Assembly (NCBI RefSeq): GCF_021390595.1
Contig: NZ_JAJEJR010000003.1
Coordinates: forward strand, 1-64,000
From: Paraburkholderia sp. HP33-1
GTDB taxonomy: Bacteria; Pseudomonadota; Gammaproteobacteria; Burkholderiales; Burkholderiaceae
Direction of reading: 5' to 3'
DNA: 64,000 bases
In this document: positions 10,701 to 17,710 of the stretch, one piece after another
Layout of the letters: each line of letters opens with the position of its first letter
Position numbering within the stretch: position 1 is the stretch's first letter
Program-made: the position numbers and the translations under genes
The notes under the pieces: generated by a model
The model's input: the letters and a program-made list of their open reading frames with translations, nothing else
Database searches by the model: none
Told to the model about the DNA's origin: nothing

Positions 10701-10795
10701 ACGTTCCTGCCGTTAAGGATGGGCTCAATCGATTTGAACCGCTTGCTTATGCGACCCTCGCGCGGCGCGTGATGAGCGCACAACCCGACGCGTGA
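7739..10795 (+). CDS. Hybrid sensor histidine kinase with receiver and HPt domains
   Basis: 1018 residues, inner-membrane signal transducer. One membrane helix at about residues 36-60 and a second at about 365-388 flank a large periplasmic sensor domain. Then come a PAS-like stretch, a HisKA domain with the phospho-acceptor H542 in MSHEIRTPLN, a HATPase domain (DTGIGMTPQQQ, GGTGLGLAL), a receiver domain (acidic pair D792/D793, phospho-Asp D836 in VMTDINMPGMDGY) and a C-terminal HPt-like domain with H959 in HAVRGSF. The layout is that of BvgS/EvgS-type phosphorelay kinases, though the sensor domain is not a Venus-flytrap type I can name. No response regulator gene is adjacent, so it is an orphan here. 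Signal unknown. Confidence 0.9.
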   Translation: MPSQIGKSNEHGSALRAPTGQPGDHEPSVLSRYQRTFFYSAGIAISLIIVLLTGVLLYSMVNDYIEHRYTEFTVRRTRLQLDFLDWKLLTQSFVLQAEERWNTHLAAPDVLLKTFAAQHGRIVLRQSQRLDAMMVLGDITQQQPDPEVSRYLALAQELNYRLGAIARVQPNGSAGYVYTPDHRLIFIFPAPKDGDLLQSNGVKSVDELVHRFAPDIGNLADPVVAARLFANRDPVWFPPSADAFGKEPAFKLVMPAFAQGRPFLVAVRTVPASLLSAAIASERHDEASIIVDAAGKPIFLAMGPTGGGRGLTDQILSAELHATSSTRVTRQYLRGLYIASGPVTSTGWKLVYGFTWRTILVDLWPGLLGYTAAMLLVTAFLWTLLLLLDHRIFTPGYVRSQRVFESENLNRTMVAAAPSGFALLSFERGDVLLQNDLMRTVGSNTHPDDPPLHIQLHGLYDRAEGAPAWQSDLEMPLRLKDGRVDDLLVSLVRTKYQGHDVLLCSFSDITSLKNTERKLNEARAAADAANQAKSAFLAMMSHEIRTPLNAILGNLELLGRSPLSPSQEDRLRVVTSSSTALLGIINDVLDFSKVESGQMTLESISFDLGDVIRQVGAMFEPVAHAKGLEFDCVIDDALAPHYLGDPTRIRQIAVNLVSNAIKFTATGEVLLEVYLKDDTADDSPIVIGVSDTGIGMTPQQQETLFSAFTQADSSIARRYGGTGLGLALCLRLTDLMHGTIQVKSELNAGSTFVVTLPIPVSSGTPVSAPEDGKTQWESAGIDTHAIHILVVDDQLANRELIVAQLATLGYEADMADSGGTALRRFNERHYDLVMTDINMPGMDGYALARCLRDQSATVPIIAITAHVAAEERTQCTQAGIDEILLKPVLLGTMDATVRRLVSEAGKRPASNTATRRDISQGPLPERIHAAMIQSLKESLAALHAAIERGDIKTVLAQLHAVRGSFAMIQEPEMADACAQMEQQARDHDVPAVKDGLNRFEPLAYATLARRVMSAQPDA

Positions 10796-10860
10796 GTTTT
10801 TGCTTCAGCCCTGAATCAGCGTAAGCAGAAGCCGCGCACAGACTTTCCTGTTCTGCTCGG

Positions 10861-12579
10861 TCACGGCTCTGATTCGTCGCCAGGGATCTCGTCGAGGAAC
10901 TTGGCCAGTCGTTCGGTGTCGGCGTCCGTCCAGCCCTCGAGAGGTACCACGCTGGACCAACCCGTGGCGTAGTCCTCCAACGAGTAGTTGTGCCCGAAAC
11001 CCTGCGGCACGTCGAGCTGGTGAATCAGGTCGCCCACTGCCTGCACGCCCGAGACGACGGGAAACCAACGCATGGCGTCAGGCATGTCGAAGCCGCGGGG
11101 CCGAGCCATCCATTCCGGCGGCCACCAGAACGCCTCGACACTCCAGAAGACGGCCGGATCTGCCGGATGCTGAAGATAGACGATTCGCGGGGACGGCCAG
11201 TCGGCGTCCAATGCCACTTGATGCGGATCACGGTTCAGGAACCGTACTGAGCGACCCCCATCGAAGATCGGCTGCCAGAAGGGCGACCCGCGATCGCGCT
11301 CGCGAGTAAGTTGCGAATGGATAAGATTGCTCTGTTTGGCACCGGCAATGAGCACGCCATCCGTGCCGGCCACCATGTTGGCCACCGAGGCAGATGCATT
11401 CACCCCCACGAAAGGCGCTTCCACCCCCGCGGCGCCGAGGCTCTTGCCGAACAGAATGAGCTTCGGCCGTCGTTGCGGCGGGAGCTTTGACCACCGTGCC
11501 CGAACGGCGTTGAAGAGCGTGATACCCGCCTCGTCCGCGAGCCCTGCGTCCATAAAGATGGCGAGCCGGCTAGGCAGGAAAGAGTATTGAATCGCCACGA
11601 TCGCCGTGTCGCCACGGTATAACTGCTCAAGCGAAGCTGACCCATTGGGGACTATCCATCCCGTGCCGGTGGGTACCCACACGACCAGTACTTTCCGATC
11701 AAACCCGCCCGCGCGCTCGAGCTCGCGGACCGCGAGCTGCGCGCGCTGCTCGAGAGAGTCCGCAGAACGCACACCTACGTAGACTCTCACCGGATCAACG
11801 AGCCCGGCATCAGTCCCGTGAAACATCGCGAGCTGCCGCCTGGTTGTGACTGTTGCCACAAAGTCGCGACCCATGCGTCCCAAGGTGTCCCATGCGACGA
11901 ACGATCCACTGCTGCCGGACACTGCTGACGACTCGGGTGCCACGGTTCCCTCAGTCGTGTCCTCGTTCCTCTGCGCGTGGACGAAGTTGGAGAACCTGGT
12001 GAGAGCGGGAAGCGCGACTCCGCGACCGAGCGCCATGCCGATCACGACGATGAGCAGCGCTGTTGCCGGCAGCGAGATGATCGACGGCACGTGGCCCTGG
12101 ATGAACCGCTTCACTGCGCCGACACCGCGGGCCACTACCCGCCCGACGACCACGAGGAGCGCTGCGGCGAACGGCGACAGCACGCCAACCAGCAGACCGT
12201 CCAACCAGACGAGGGATGCCATCCCCATGAAACTGCGTTGTTCGTTCTGCCAGCCGAGCCATAGATTCGAGCCGAGGACTAGCGCAATGAGCCAGGCCAC
12301 TGCCAGAACGATCCAGCTACGCCGGCGGATCTCGCTGCCGGGCGAGCGCCGCCATCGCGCGATGAGTCGATGCACGCCACGATCGGCCAATGTGCCTAGC
12401 CCATAGCCAATGGCCAGGCAGATCGCGCCGATCACAGTCTGCGTTCCCCACGACCGCGGAATCAGCGTTGGCGTCAGTGACTGCCACCAGAACAGAAGCG
12501 CGAGCAACGAGCCGCTGAGCGTAGGCGTACCATGCGCGCCTCGAAGCTCGGGAGCTACTGCCTTGTGGGAATTCCGCAT
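10861..12579 (-). CDS. Integral-membrane alpha/beta-hydrolase family protein
   Basis: 572 residues from the ATG at 12579 (a TTG 24 bases further upstream is less likely). The N-terminal 200 residues contain several hydrophobic segments (for example GSLLALLFWWQSLTPTLIP, IGAICLAIGYGLGTL, WIVLAVAWLIALVLGSNLWL). The C-terminal half looks like an alpha/beta-hydrolase with a nucleophile-elbow-like LILFGKSLGAAG. WVPTGTGWIVPNGSASLEQLYRGDTAIVAIQYSFLPS and YLQHPADPAVFWS match the uncharacterised bacterial family with an Abhydrolase_9-type catalytic domain. Substrate unknown. It converges with the sensor kinase gene; no operon partner on its strand. Confidence 0.75.
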   Translation of the reverse strand: MRNSHKAVAPELRGAHGTPTLSGSLLALLFWWQSLTPTLIPRSWGTQTVIGAICLAIGYGLGTLADRGVHRLIARWRRSPGSEIRRRSWIVLAVAWLIALVLGSNLWLGWQNEQRSFMGMASLVWLDGLLVGVLSPFAAALLVVVGRVVARGVGAVKRFIQGHVPSIISLPATALLIVVIGMALGRGVALPALTRFSNFVHAQRNEDTTEGTVAPESSAVSGSSGSFVAWDTLGRMGRDFVATVTTRRQLAMFHGTDAGLVDPVRVYVGVRSADSLEQRAQLAVRELERAGGFDRKVLVVWVPTGTGWIVPNGSASLEQLYRGDTAIVAIQYSFLPSRLAIFMDAGLADEAGITLFNAVRARWSKLPPQRRPKLILFGKSLGAAGVEAPFVGVNASASVANMVAGTDGVLIAGAKQSNLIHSQLTRERDRGSPFWQPIFDGGRSVRFLNRDPHQVALDADWPSPRIVYLQHPADPAVFWSVEAFWWPPEWMARPRGFDMPDAMRWFPVVSGVQAVGDLIHQLDVPQGFGHNYSLEDYATGWSSVVPLEGWTDADTERLAKFLDEIPGDESEP

Positions 12580-12668
12580 GCGCGCTCGCTCAGATTGGCA
12601 CAACTGTCACCCCGTTCCCGTGGGTCAGCTGCGAACAATTGTATGAGAGTCGAAGTCCGTCCGCTGTT

Positions 12669-12877
12669 TCAATCCGGCATAGCCTCCTCACCCGCGTAGC
12701 GCGCCAGCCGAACCAGCATCGCGTCGCAGCGTTGCAACTGATCGACCGTCACGAATTCATCGGGCTTGTATCCTTGATCCATGCTGCCCGGCCCGCACAC
12801 GACCGTCGGGATGCCTGCGCGACAGTCGCGAATCCGATCAGTCGTTCCAGCAGGGTGCGGCTCGTGTGATCATTCAT
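12669..12877 (-). pseudogene. argE: Collapsed argE-like deacetylase (both ends kept, middle deleted)
   Basis: From the ATG at 12877 the frame reads MNDHTSRTLLERLIGFATV, a typical ArgE N-terminus. It then jumps, around 12805-12820, to a different frame reading AGIPTVVCGPGSMDQGYKPD and FVTVDQLQRCDAMLVRLARY up to the TGA at 12669-12671, a typical ArgE C-terminus. The two ends are out of frame (206 bases apart, not a multiple of three). A normal family member has about 385-410 codons, so about 80 percent is missing, including all metal ligands. The ATG overlaps the end of the DUF1028 gene, showing that argE was once the last gene of the operon starting at 15342. Confidence 0.8.
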
Positions 12878-13547
12878 CGCCGGGCACGCCATAGCTTGGC
12901 GCGGCAGTCGGATTCAGCGCGCGCGTCACATAGTCCTGCATCTGCGGACGATATGCCTGCCAAAGCGCGTCGAGCCGTCCGATCGGATCGTCGTCGGCCC
13001 AATCGACGCGCAGATCGACGATAGGCCAGACCTGCGTATCGGCGATCTTCAGCGCAGCCGAATGCACGGGCCCGGCTTCCCCGCCCGCTTTCACTGCTGC
13101 GTGCATCGCGGCGAGCAGCCGGTCGGCCAGCGCGCCCGCCGATAACTCGAATGCCTTGACCATCGAATCGATCACCTGCGTATTCGCGAGCAGGTTGCCC
13201 GCCGCGACACATTGGTCGCCGGCGACCGCGTGATGCAGACCAAGCGCCTCGTCGCCGGTGAACATCGCTGTGCGGCCTTCGTTGTCGACCACGCTCACCT
13301 GCCGGTATGCCCGCCATTCGTGCGCGCCGAGCGCCGCGTCGAGCGCCGCGTGGGCTGCGAGCCCGCGGGTTTCGATGAGATCGAGAATCTGCGGACCCAG
13401 TGCCGGCAGGGTCACGTTTTGCGTCGCCACCGCGCCGACGCCCGCGCGCACCCACGGACAGCGCGCGCCCACTGCAATACTCGAAGAACTGATGGCAATG
13501 CCGAGCTGGCCGCTCTGCCGGCAGCGTCCGACGATCGAGAACGTCAT
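12870..13547 (-). CDS. DUF1028 family protein (Ntn-hydrolase-like)
   Basis: 225 residues. The start MTFSIVGRCRQSGQLGIAISS, with AVGARCPWVRAGVGAVATQN and TGDEALGLHHAVAGDQCVAAGN, is characteristic of DUF1028, a family of unproved function often encoded next to RidA and peptidase-like genes in amine or amino-acid catabolic operons. The ATG at 13547 is preceded by AAGGAG. It follows the RidA gene by 11 bp and overlaps the argE remnant. A fragment of the frame runs 5' into the RidA gene without meaning. Role here unknown; possibly hydrolysis of an amide or imine product. Confidence 0.85.
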   Translation of the reverse strand: MTFSIVGRCRQSGQLGIAISSSSIAVGARCPWVRAGVGAVATQNVTLPALGPQILDLIETRGLAAHAALDAALGAHEWRAYRQVSVVDNEGRTAMFTGDEALGLHHAVAGDQCVAAGNLLANTQVIDSMVKAFELSAGALADRLLAAMHAAVKAGGEAGPVHSAALKIADTQVWPIVDLRVDWADDDPIGRLDALWQAYRPQMQDYVTRALNPTAAPSYGVPGDE

Positions 13548-13558
13548 GGCATCGCTCC

Positions 13559-13990
13559 TTAAGCCTGAGACGGCGTCCAGTTGTCCGGAATGACCGCGAT
13601 CACGTCGATCTCCATCAACCATTGCGGCTGGCCGAGCGCGCTGACGCACAAACCGGTCGAAATCGGGAATATGCCCTTGAGCCACTTGCCGACTTCCTGA
13701 TACACAGGCTCGCGATAGCGTGGGTCGATGATGTAGGTTGTCGTCTTGACGATGTGCGACAGATCGCTGCCCGCTTCTTCGAGCAACTGCTTGACGTTCT
13801 TCATCGCCTGTTCGGCCTGGGCACGCGGGTCGCCGAGACCCACGAGATTGCCTTCGAAGTCCGTGCCGACCTGGCCGCGCACATAGACCGTGTTGCCGGC
13901 GCGTACCGCCTGGCAAAGATCGTTATCGAGCGACTGGTTCGGATACGTGTCCTTCGTGTTGAACATCCGGATGCGAGTATGGGTCGGCAT
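13559..13990 (-). CDS. RidA/YjgF family protein
   Basis: 143 residues. Small cytoplasmic protein of the RidA (enamine/imine deaminase) superfamily, which clears reactive imine intermediates. Family features: VYVRGQVGTDFEGNLVGLGD, AQAEQAMKNVKQLLEEAGSD, and the C-terminal stretch WLMEIDVIAVIPDNW. The Arg of the canonical RidA deaminase motif near the C-terminus is not present, so it belongs to a divergent subgroup without proven deaminase activity. Good ribosome-binding site AAGGAG before the ATG at 13990, which overlaps the stop codon of the monooxygenase by one base. Confidence 0.87.
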   Translation of the reverse strand: MPTHTRIRMFNTKDTYPNQSLDNDLCQAVRAGNTVYVRGQVGTDFEGNLVGLGDPRAQAEQAMKNVKQLLEEAGSDLSHIVKTTTYIIDPRYREPVYQEVGKWLKGIFPISTGLCVSALGQPQWLMEIDVIAVIPDNWTPSQA

Positions 13991-15342
13991 CAGATCACTC
14001 CTTGTTCGTTGGCTTTCAGAACATTCGAAACGTCGGGCGCGTCAGGCGTGTCGCGAACCTGCGCGCGCTGCGCATCGTCCTTGCGTTGCGCCGCGTCGCG
14101 ATAGTCCAGATATTTGCGTTGCGTGACGATGTGATCGGCGATGTGCTTCGCGTCGTGCCACACTCCCCAGATGAACGACGACCCACGGCGCGACAACCAC
14201 GGCAAGCCAAGAAAATAGAGGCCCGGTTCTTTGGAGACGCCGCGCTGATGCTTCGGCTTGCCTTGCTCGTCGAACACATCGACGTGCAGCCAGCTAAAGT
14301 CGAGCGCATAGCCGGTCGCCCAGATAATGGTGTTGACGTTCGCCTTCGCGAGATCGAGTTCGCGCAACGGATGAGTCACGCATTCGGGATCAGGCGGAAT
14401 ATCGCGCGCTGTCGGCTCGGCGGGCAGGTCGATTCCGTTTCGTGCCACGTAGGCATCGGCGGCATCGAGCAGCGACATCAGATTCTCGTCGCCGCGCTTC
14501 AGGTTCGCAGCAAGGTCCTGTTCGAATCTCACCACGCCGTTCTCGAACGACTTCGTCACGCCGACGAGCGTCATGCCCTCGTACGCGAGGCGGCGAAAAT
14601 CGATGGTCTTGCCGCCATATGCGCCGCTCACCGCGATCGTCACATGTTCGCGCCCGGGGGTGGCGACTTCCTTGTCCCATTCGCCGAGCACGCCGAGCCA
14701 CCAGCAGAAGTCGCGATTGCGATAGCTGCGCGGCGGACGATCATGCGCGCCGACCGACAGATACACGGTGCGACCCGCGCGCCGCAATTCGTCGGCGATC
14801 TGCGTGCCCGACGAGCCCGCCCCCACCACCAGCACGGCGCCGTCGGGCAACTGCGCGGGATTGCGGTAGTCCACCGAATGGAGTTGCGTGATGGACGCAT
14901 CGCGCGGCGCGATGGGTGGAATCACCGGGCGCTGGAACGGGCCGGTCGCCACCACCACGCGGTTCGCCGTGAACGTGCCGTCGGAGGTCTCGACGCTGAA
15001 ACCCGGCCGCCCCTCGCGGCGCGCGACACCTGTCACTTCCACGCCGGTGCGGATCGGCGCGTTGAACTGCTGCGCGTAGGCGACGAAGTAGTCCGCCACC
15101 TGCTCCTTGCCCGGAAATCCGTCTGGATCGCCTGCAAATTCCCGATTGGGAAAGCGGTCGTGCCATGCCGGTCCGTTGGCGACCAGCGAATCCCAGCGCG
15201 CGGTGCGCCAGCGTTCGGCGATGCGGCCGCGCTCCAGCACGAGATGCTGCACGCCCAGCTTGCTGAGGTGTTCGCTCATCGCCACGCCGGCCTGCCCCGC
15301 GCCTATGACCAGCGTGTCGATCGACATTGTTTCAGCCATCAT
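13990..15342 (-). CDS. Flavin-dependent monooxygenase (FMO/CzcO-like)
   Basis: 450 residues. The N-terminal FAD fingerprint is IDTLVIGAGQAGVAMSEHL, and the second nucleotide-binding motif (NADPH) is AVLVVGAGSSGTQIADELRRAG. ATGYALDFSWL is the conserved ATG-type motif of class B flavoprotein monooxygenases. Likely hydroxylates or N-oxygenates a small organic nitrogen compound. AAGGAG lies 8 bases before the ATG at 15342. First gene of an operon with RidA, DUF1028 and a broken argE, divergent from a LysR regulator; this suggests a catabolic branch coregulated with the Rieske oxygenase genes. Substrate is not deducible. Confidence 0.85.
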   Translation of the reverse strand: MMAETMSIDTLVIGAGQAGVAMSEHLSKLGVQHLVLERGRIAERWRTARWDSLVANGPAWHDRFPNREFAGDPDGFPGKEQVADYFVAYAQQFNAPIRTGVEVTGVARREGRPGFSVETSDGTFTANRVVVATGPFQRPVIPPIAPRDASITQLHSVDYRNPAQLPDGAVLVVGAGSSGTQIADELRRAGRTVYLSVGAHDRPPRSYRNRDFCWWLGVLGEWDKEVATPGREHVTIAVSGAYGGKTIDFRRLAYEGMTLVGVTKSFENGVVRFEQDLAANLKRGDENLMSLLDAADAYVARNGIDLPAEPTARDIPPDPECVTHPLRELDLAKANVNTIIWATGYALDFSWLHVDVFDEQGKPKHQRGVSKEPGLYFLGLPWLSRRGSSFIWGVWHDAKHIADHIVTQRKYLDYRDAAQRKDDAQRAQVRDTPDAPDVSNVLKANEQGVI

Positions 15343-15442
15343 GGCCGTCTCCTTTCAAAGCAGCACGAGGTTCATTACGGTTAGGTCCGGACAGAATGTA
15401 CGCTCGGCGCTCGGCAATCAAAAATACATTCAAAAAATGCTA

Positions 15443-15468
15443 TGCATTGCTTTTACCTATGCAAAGAT
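15443..15468. promoter_or_regulatory. LysR-type operator candidate, copy 1
   Basis: Left arm TGCATTGC, 10-bp spacer ending in CTAT, right arm GCAAAGAT (partial match). Same architecture as the element at 16453. Placed between the monooxygenase operon (start 15342, minus) and the LysR gene (start 15516, plus). Confidence 0.5.
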
Positions 15469-15515
15469 TTTTTTCGGGCGGAGAATTCGTGTCGTTCGGA
15501 CGTGAGGAGAGGCAG

Positions 15516-16439
15516 ATGGAAGGCCATCCGGTGCGGTATTCGTTGCGTCAGCTGCGATACTTCGTGGTCACTGCGGAAACGCTGTCATTCACCGCTGCGG
15601 CGAAACGCTTGCACATCTCGCAGCCGTCCATTTCCACCGCCCTTGCGGATCTGGAAGAGTCGTTCGGAGTCCAGCTTTTCATTCGCCATCATGCGAGCGG
15701 ACTGTCGCTGACGCAACCGGGGCGGGACCTGCTGGGCCACGCTCGCAATCTGCTTAAGAACGCTGAGGAGTTGCAACTGACCGCGAAAGAGCTCGACGGC
15801 GGCATGTCCGGTTCGATTTCGCTCGGCTGCATGGTGTCGCTCGCGCCACCGTTGATGCCGGCAATCATCAGCCGCTTCGTCAAGGATCACACGTCGATCA
15901 CGTTCCGCACCACTGAGGCGCATCAGGACACGCTGTTAAGCGGCCTCGCCGATGGCTCGCTCGATATTGCGCTGACGTATAGCCTCGACATCACGGACGG
16001 CATCACGTTCAAGCCACTGCTTTCGCTGCCTCCGTACGCTATTCTTCCGAGTACGCACCGCCTTGCGCGTGCGCGCCGGATCTCGCTGGCGGACCTGCTT
16101 CCCGAGCCTTATGTGATGCTGGATCTGCCCCATAGCCGCGAGTACTTCTCGGCGCTATTCGATGCGGTCGGCGGCCGTCCGGTGGCGGCATTCCGGTCGT
16201 CCCAACCGGAGGTGGTGCGCGGCATGGTGGCCAACGGTCTTGGCTACAGCATCCTCAACTTTCCGCTCAAGTCGAGCCGCACGGTCGACGGCGAAGACTT
16301 CGTGATTAAGCGTTTCAAGGAGAACGTCAATGCGACCACGCTCGGCATCGCGATGTCCAGTTCGATGAAGCCGCGCGAAATCGTGAAGCGGTTCTCGGCC
16401 TTTTGCGAGACCTTTATCCGGCGCTTGCACATCGAATAG
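15516..16439 (+). CDS. LysR family transcriptional regulator
   Basis: 307 residues from the ATG at 15516, preceded by GAGGAGAGG; the frame is open further 5' but lacks homology there. The winged helix is YSLRQLRYFVVTAETLSFTA, AAKRLHISQPSISTALADLE, ESFGVQLFIRHHASGLSLTQ, followed by a type-2 periplasmic-binding fold effector domain (SISLGCMVSLAPPLMPAII onwards). It sits between the divergent monooxygenase operon and the Rieske oxygenase/ABC transporter operon, and a similar palindrome flanks it on both sides, so it probably controls both. Effector is likely the transported substrate or its product. Confidence 0.92.
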   Translation: MEGHPVRYSLRQLRYFVVTAETLSFTAAAKRLHISQPSISTALADLEESFGVQLFIRHHASGLSLTQPGRDLLGHARNLLKNAEELQLTAKELDGGMSGSISLGCMVSLAPPLMPAIISRFVKDHTSITFRTTEAHQDTLLSGLADGSLDIALTYSLDITDGITFKPLLSLPPYAILPSTHRLARARRISLADLLPEPYVMLDLPHSREYFSALFDAVGGRPVAAFRSSQPEVVRGMVANGLGYSILNFPLKSSRTVDGEDFVIKRFKENVNATTLGIAMSSSMKPREIVKRFSAFCETFIRRLHIE

Positions 16440-16452
16440 CCAGCAGCGGGTC

Positions 16453-16478
16453 TGCATTGCTTATGTCTATGCAATGCA
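16453..16478. promoter_or_regulatory. LysR-type operator candidate, copy 2
   Basis: Perfect 8-bp arms TGCATTGC and GCAATGCA around a 10-bp spacer, lying 80 bp upstream of the Rieske oxygenase start codon. It shares the left arm, the end of the spacer (CTAT) and GCAA with the element at 15443. Spacing resembles LysR recognition sites. Direct control by the adjacent LysR protein is inference. Confidence 0.55.
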
Positions 16479-16558
16479 TCAAAAAACAGTATTTTGACTA
16501 GAAATTTGGATTGTTAGATTGATACTCATCGCAATGCAGACGCTGACGCGGAGGCCAC

Positions 16559-17710
16559 ATGGCAGCGCTTTCGTTTTCGACAGAAACCGGCCCCGACCTG
16601 GTCCGGGCGCTACGCGCCAACTGCGAGCGCCCGTTCGGAGACGCGCGCGCCATGCCGCCTGGGGTCTATACGTCGGAGGCGTTTCTCGCGCTTGAACAGC
16701 GTGACGTGTTCAGCAACGAATGGCTATGCGTGGGGCGCGCGAGCGCGCTTCCGCAAACGGGCGACTACCTGAGCGCGCAGATCGGCGACCAGCCCGTCGT
16801 GGTGCTGCGTGAGGCCGGCGGCAACTTGCGCGCGTTCTCCAACGTTTGCCTGCACCGCATGTCGGTGCTACTCGAGGGACGCGGCAACGTGCGCCGTATC
16901 GTTTGCCCGTATCACGCGTGGAACTACGCGCTTGACGGCACGCTCGCCGGTGCACCGCTGATGGAACGTCAGCCCGGCTTTTGCAAGGACAACTACGCAC
17001 TGCCGGCGGTGCGCTGCGAGACGTGGCAAGGCTGGATCTACGTGACGCTCAACGACGACGCGCCATCGGTATCGACACGGCTTGCCGAACTCACGTCGCT
17101 GATCGAGCCATACGGGATGACCGGCTATGTCGAGACATTCCATGAAGAACATCTGTGGGATACCAACTGGAAGATCCTCGCGGAAAATTTCATGGAGAGC
17201 TATCACCTGCCGATGCTGCATCGCGCCACGGTAGGGCCGCATTCGAAGCTCGAGGAAATGGAGTGTCCGCCGGGGCGGCCCGCGTTCAACTATCACTGGA
17301 TCACCAAGGAAGCGACGCTGCCGATCGGCAACGCGCATCCAGCCAACACACGGCTCGAGGGACACTGGCGCCGTACCACCGCGCTGCTGGCAATCTACCC
17401 GACGCATCTCGTCACGCTCACACCAGGCTACTTCTGGTATCTGATCCTGCAGCCGCAGGGCGTCGGCCGTGTGCATATCCGCTTCGGCGGCGGCCTCGCG
17501 CCGGAGTTCATCGACGACCCCAAGGCCGCCGAGTACATGGGCACGCTCAAGGCGCTGCTCGACGAAGTGAACGCCGAAGACCGGCGCGGCGTCGAGGCGG
17601 TGTTTCGGGGCGTGCACGCACCGCTCGCGAAACCCGGTCATCTGAGCCCCCTCGAGCGGCCCAATTACGATTTCGCGCGCTATCTCGCGCAACGCATCGG
17701 CACGGCATGA
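16559..17710 (+). CDS. Rieske oxygenase alpha subunit, quaternary-amine type
   Basis: 383 residues. The Rieske [2Fe-2S] ligands are C97 and H99 (CLHR) and C116 and H119 (CPYHAW). The mononuclear iron site is NWKILAENFMESYHLPMLH with H216 and H221. The acidic residue three before the first His is Glu (E213), giving E-x2-H-x4-H instead of the D-x2-H-x4-H of aromatic ring dioxygenases. That pattern is known from carnitine monooxygenase CntA, glycine-betaine demethylase and choline monooxygenase, so the substrate is probably a quaternary or tertiary amine. No reductase gene lies nearby. ATGA overlap with the downstream ATPase gene couples oxidation to uptake. Precise substrate unknown. Confidence 0.88.
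   Translation: MAALSFSTETGPDLVRALRANCERPFGDARAMPPGVYTSEAFLALEQRDVFSNEWLCVGRASALPQTGDYLSAQIGDQPVVVLREAGGNLRAFSNVCLHRMSVLLEGRGNVRRIVCPYHAWNYALDGTLAGAPLMERQPGFCKDNYALPAVRCETWQGWIYVTLNDDAPSVSTRLAELTSLIEPYGMTGYVETFHEEHLWDTNWKILAENFMESYHLPMLHRATVGPHSKLEEMECPPGRPAFNYHWITKEATLPIGNAHPANTRLEGHWRRTTALLAIYPTHLVTLTPGYFWYLILQPQGVGRVHIRFGGGLAPEFIDDPKAAEYMGTLKALLDEVNAEDRRGVEAVFRGVHAPLAKPGHLSPLERPNYDFARYLAQRIGTA

Noticed and set aside
14002..15384. Plus-strand open frame (460 codons) opposite the flavin monooxygenase gene
   Set aside because: The monooxygenase frame has both nucleotide-binding motifs and a good ribosome-binding site; the antisense frame has none.
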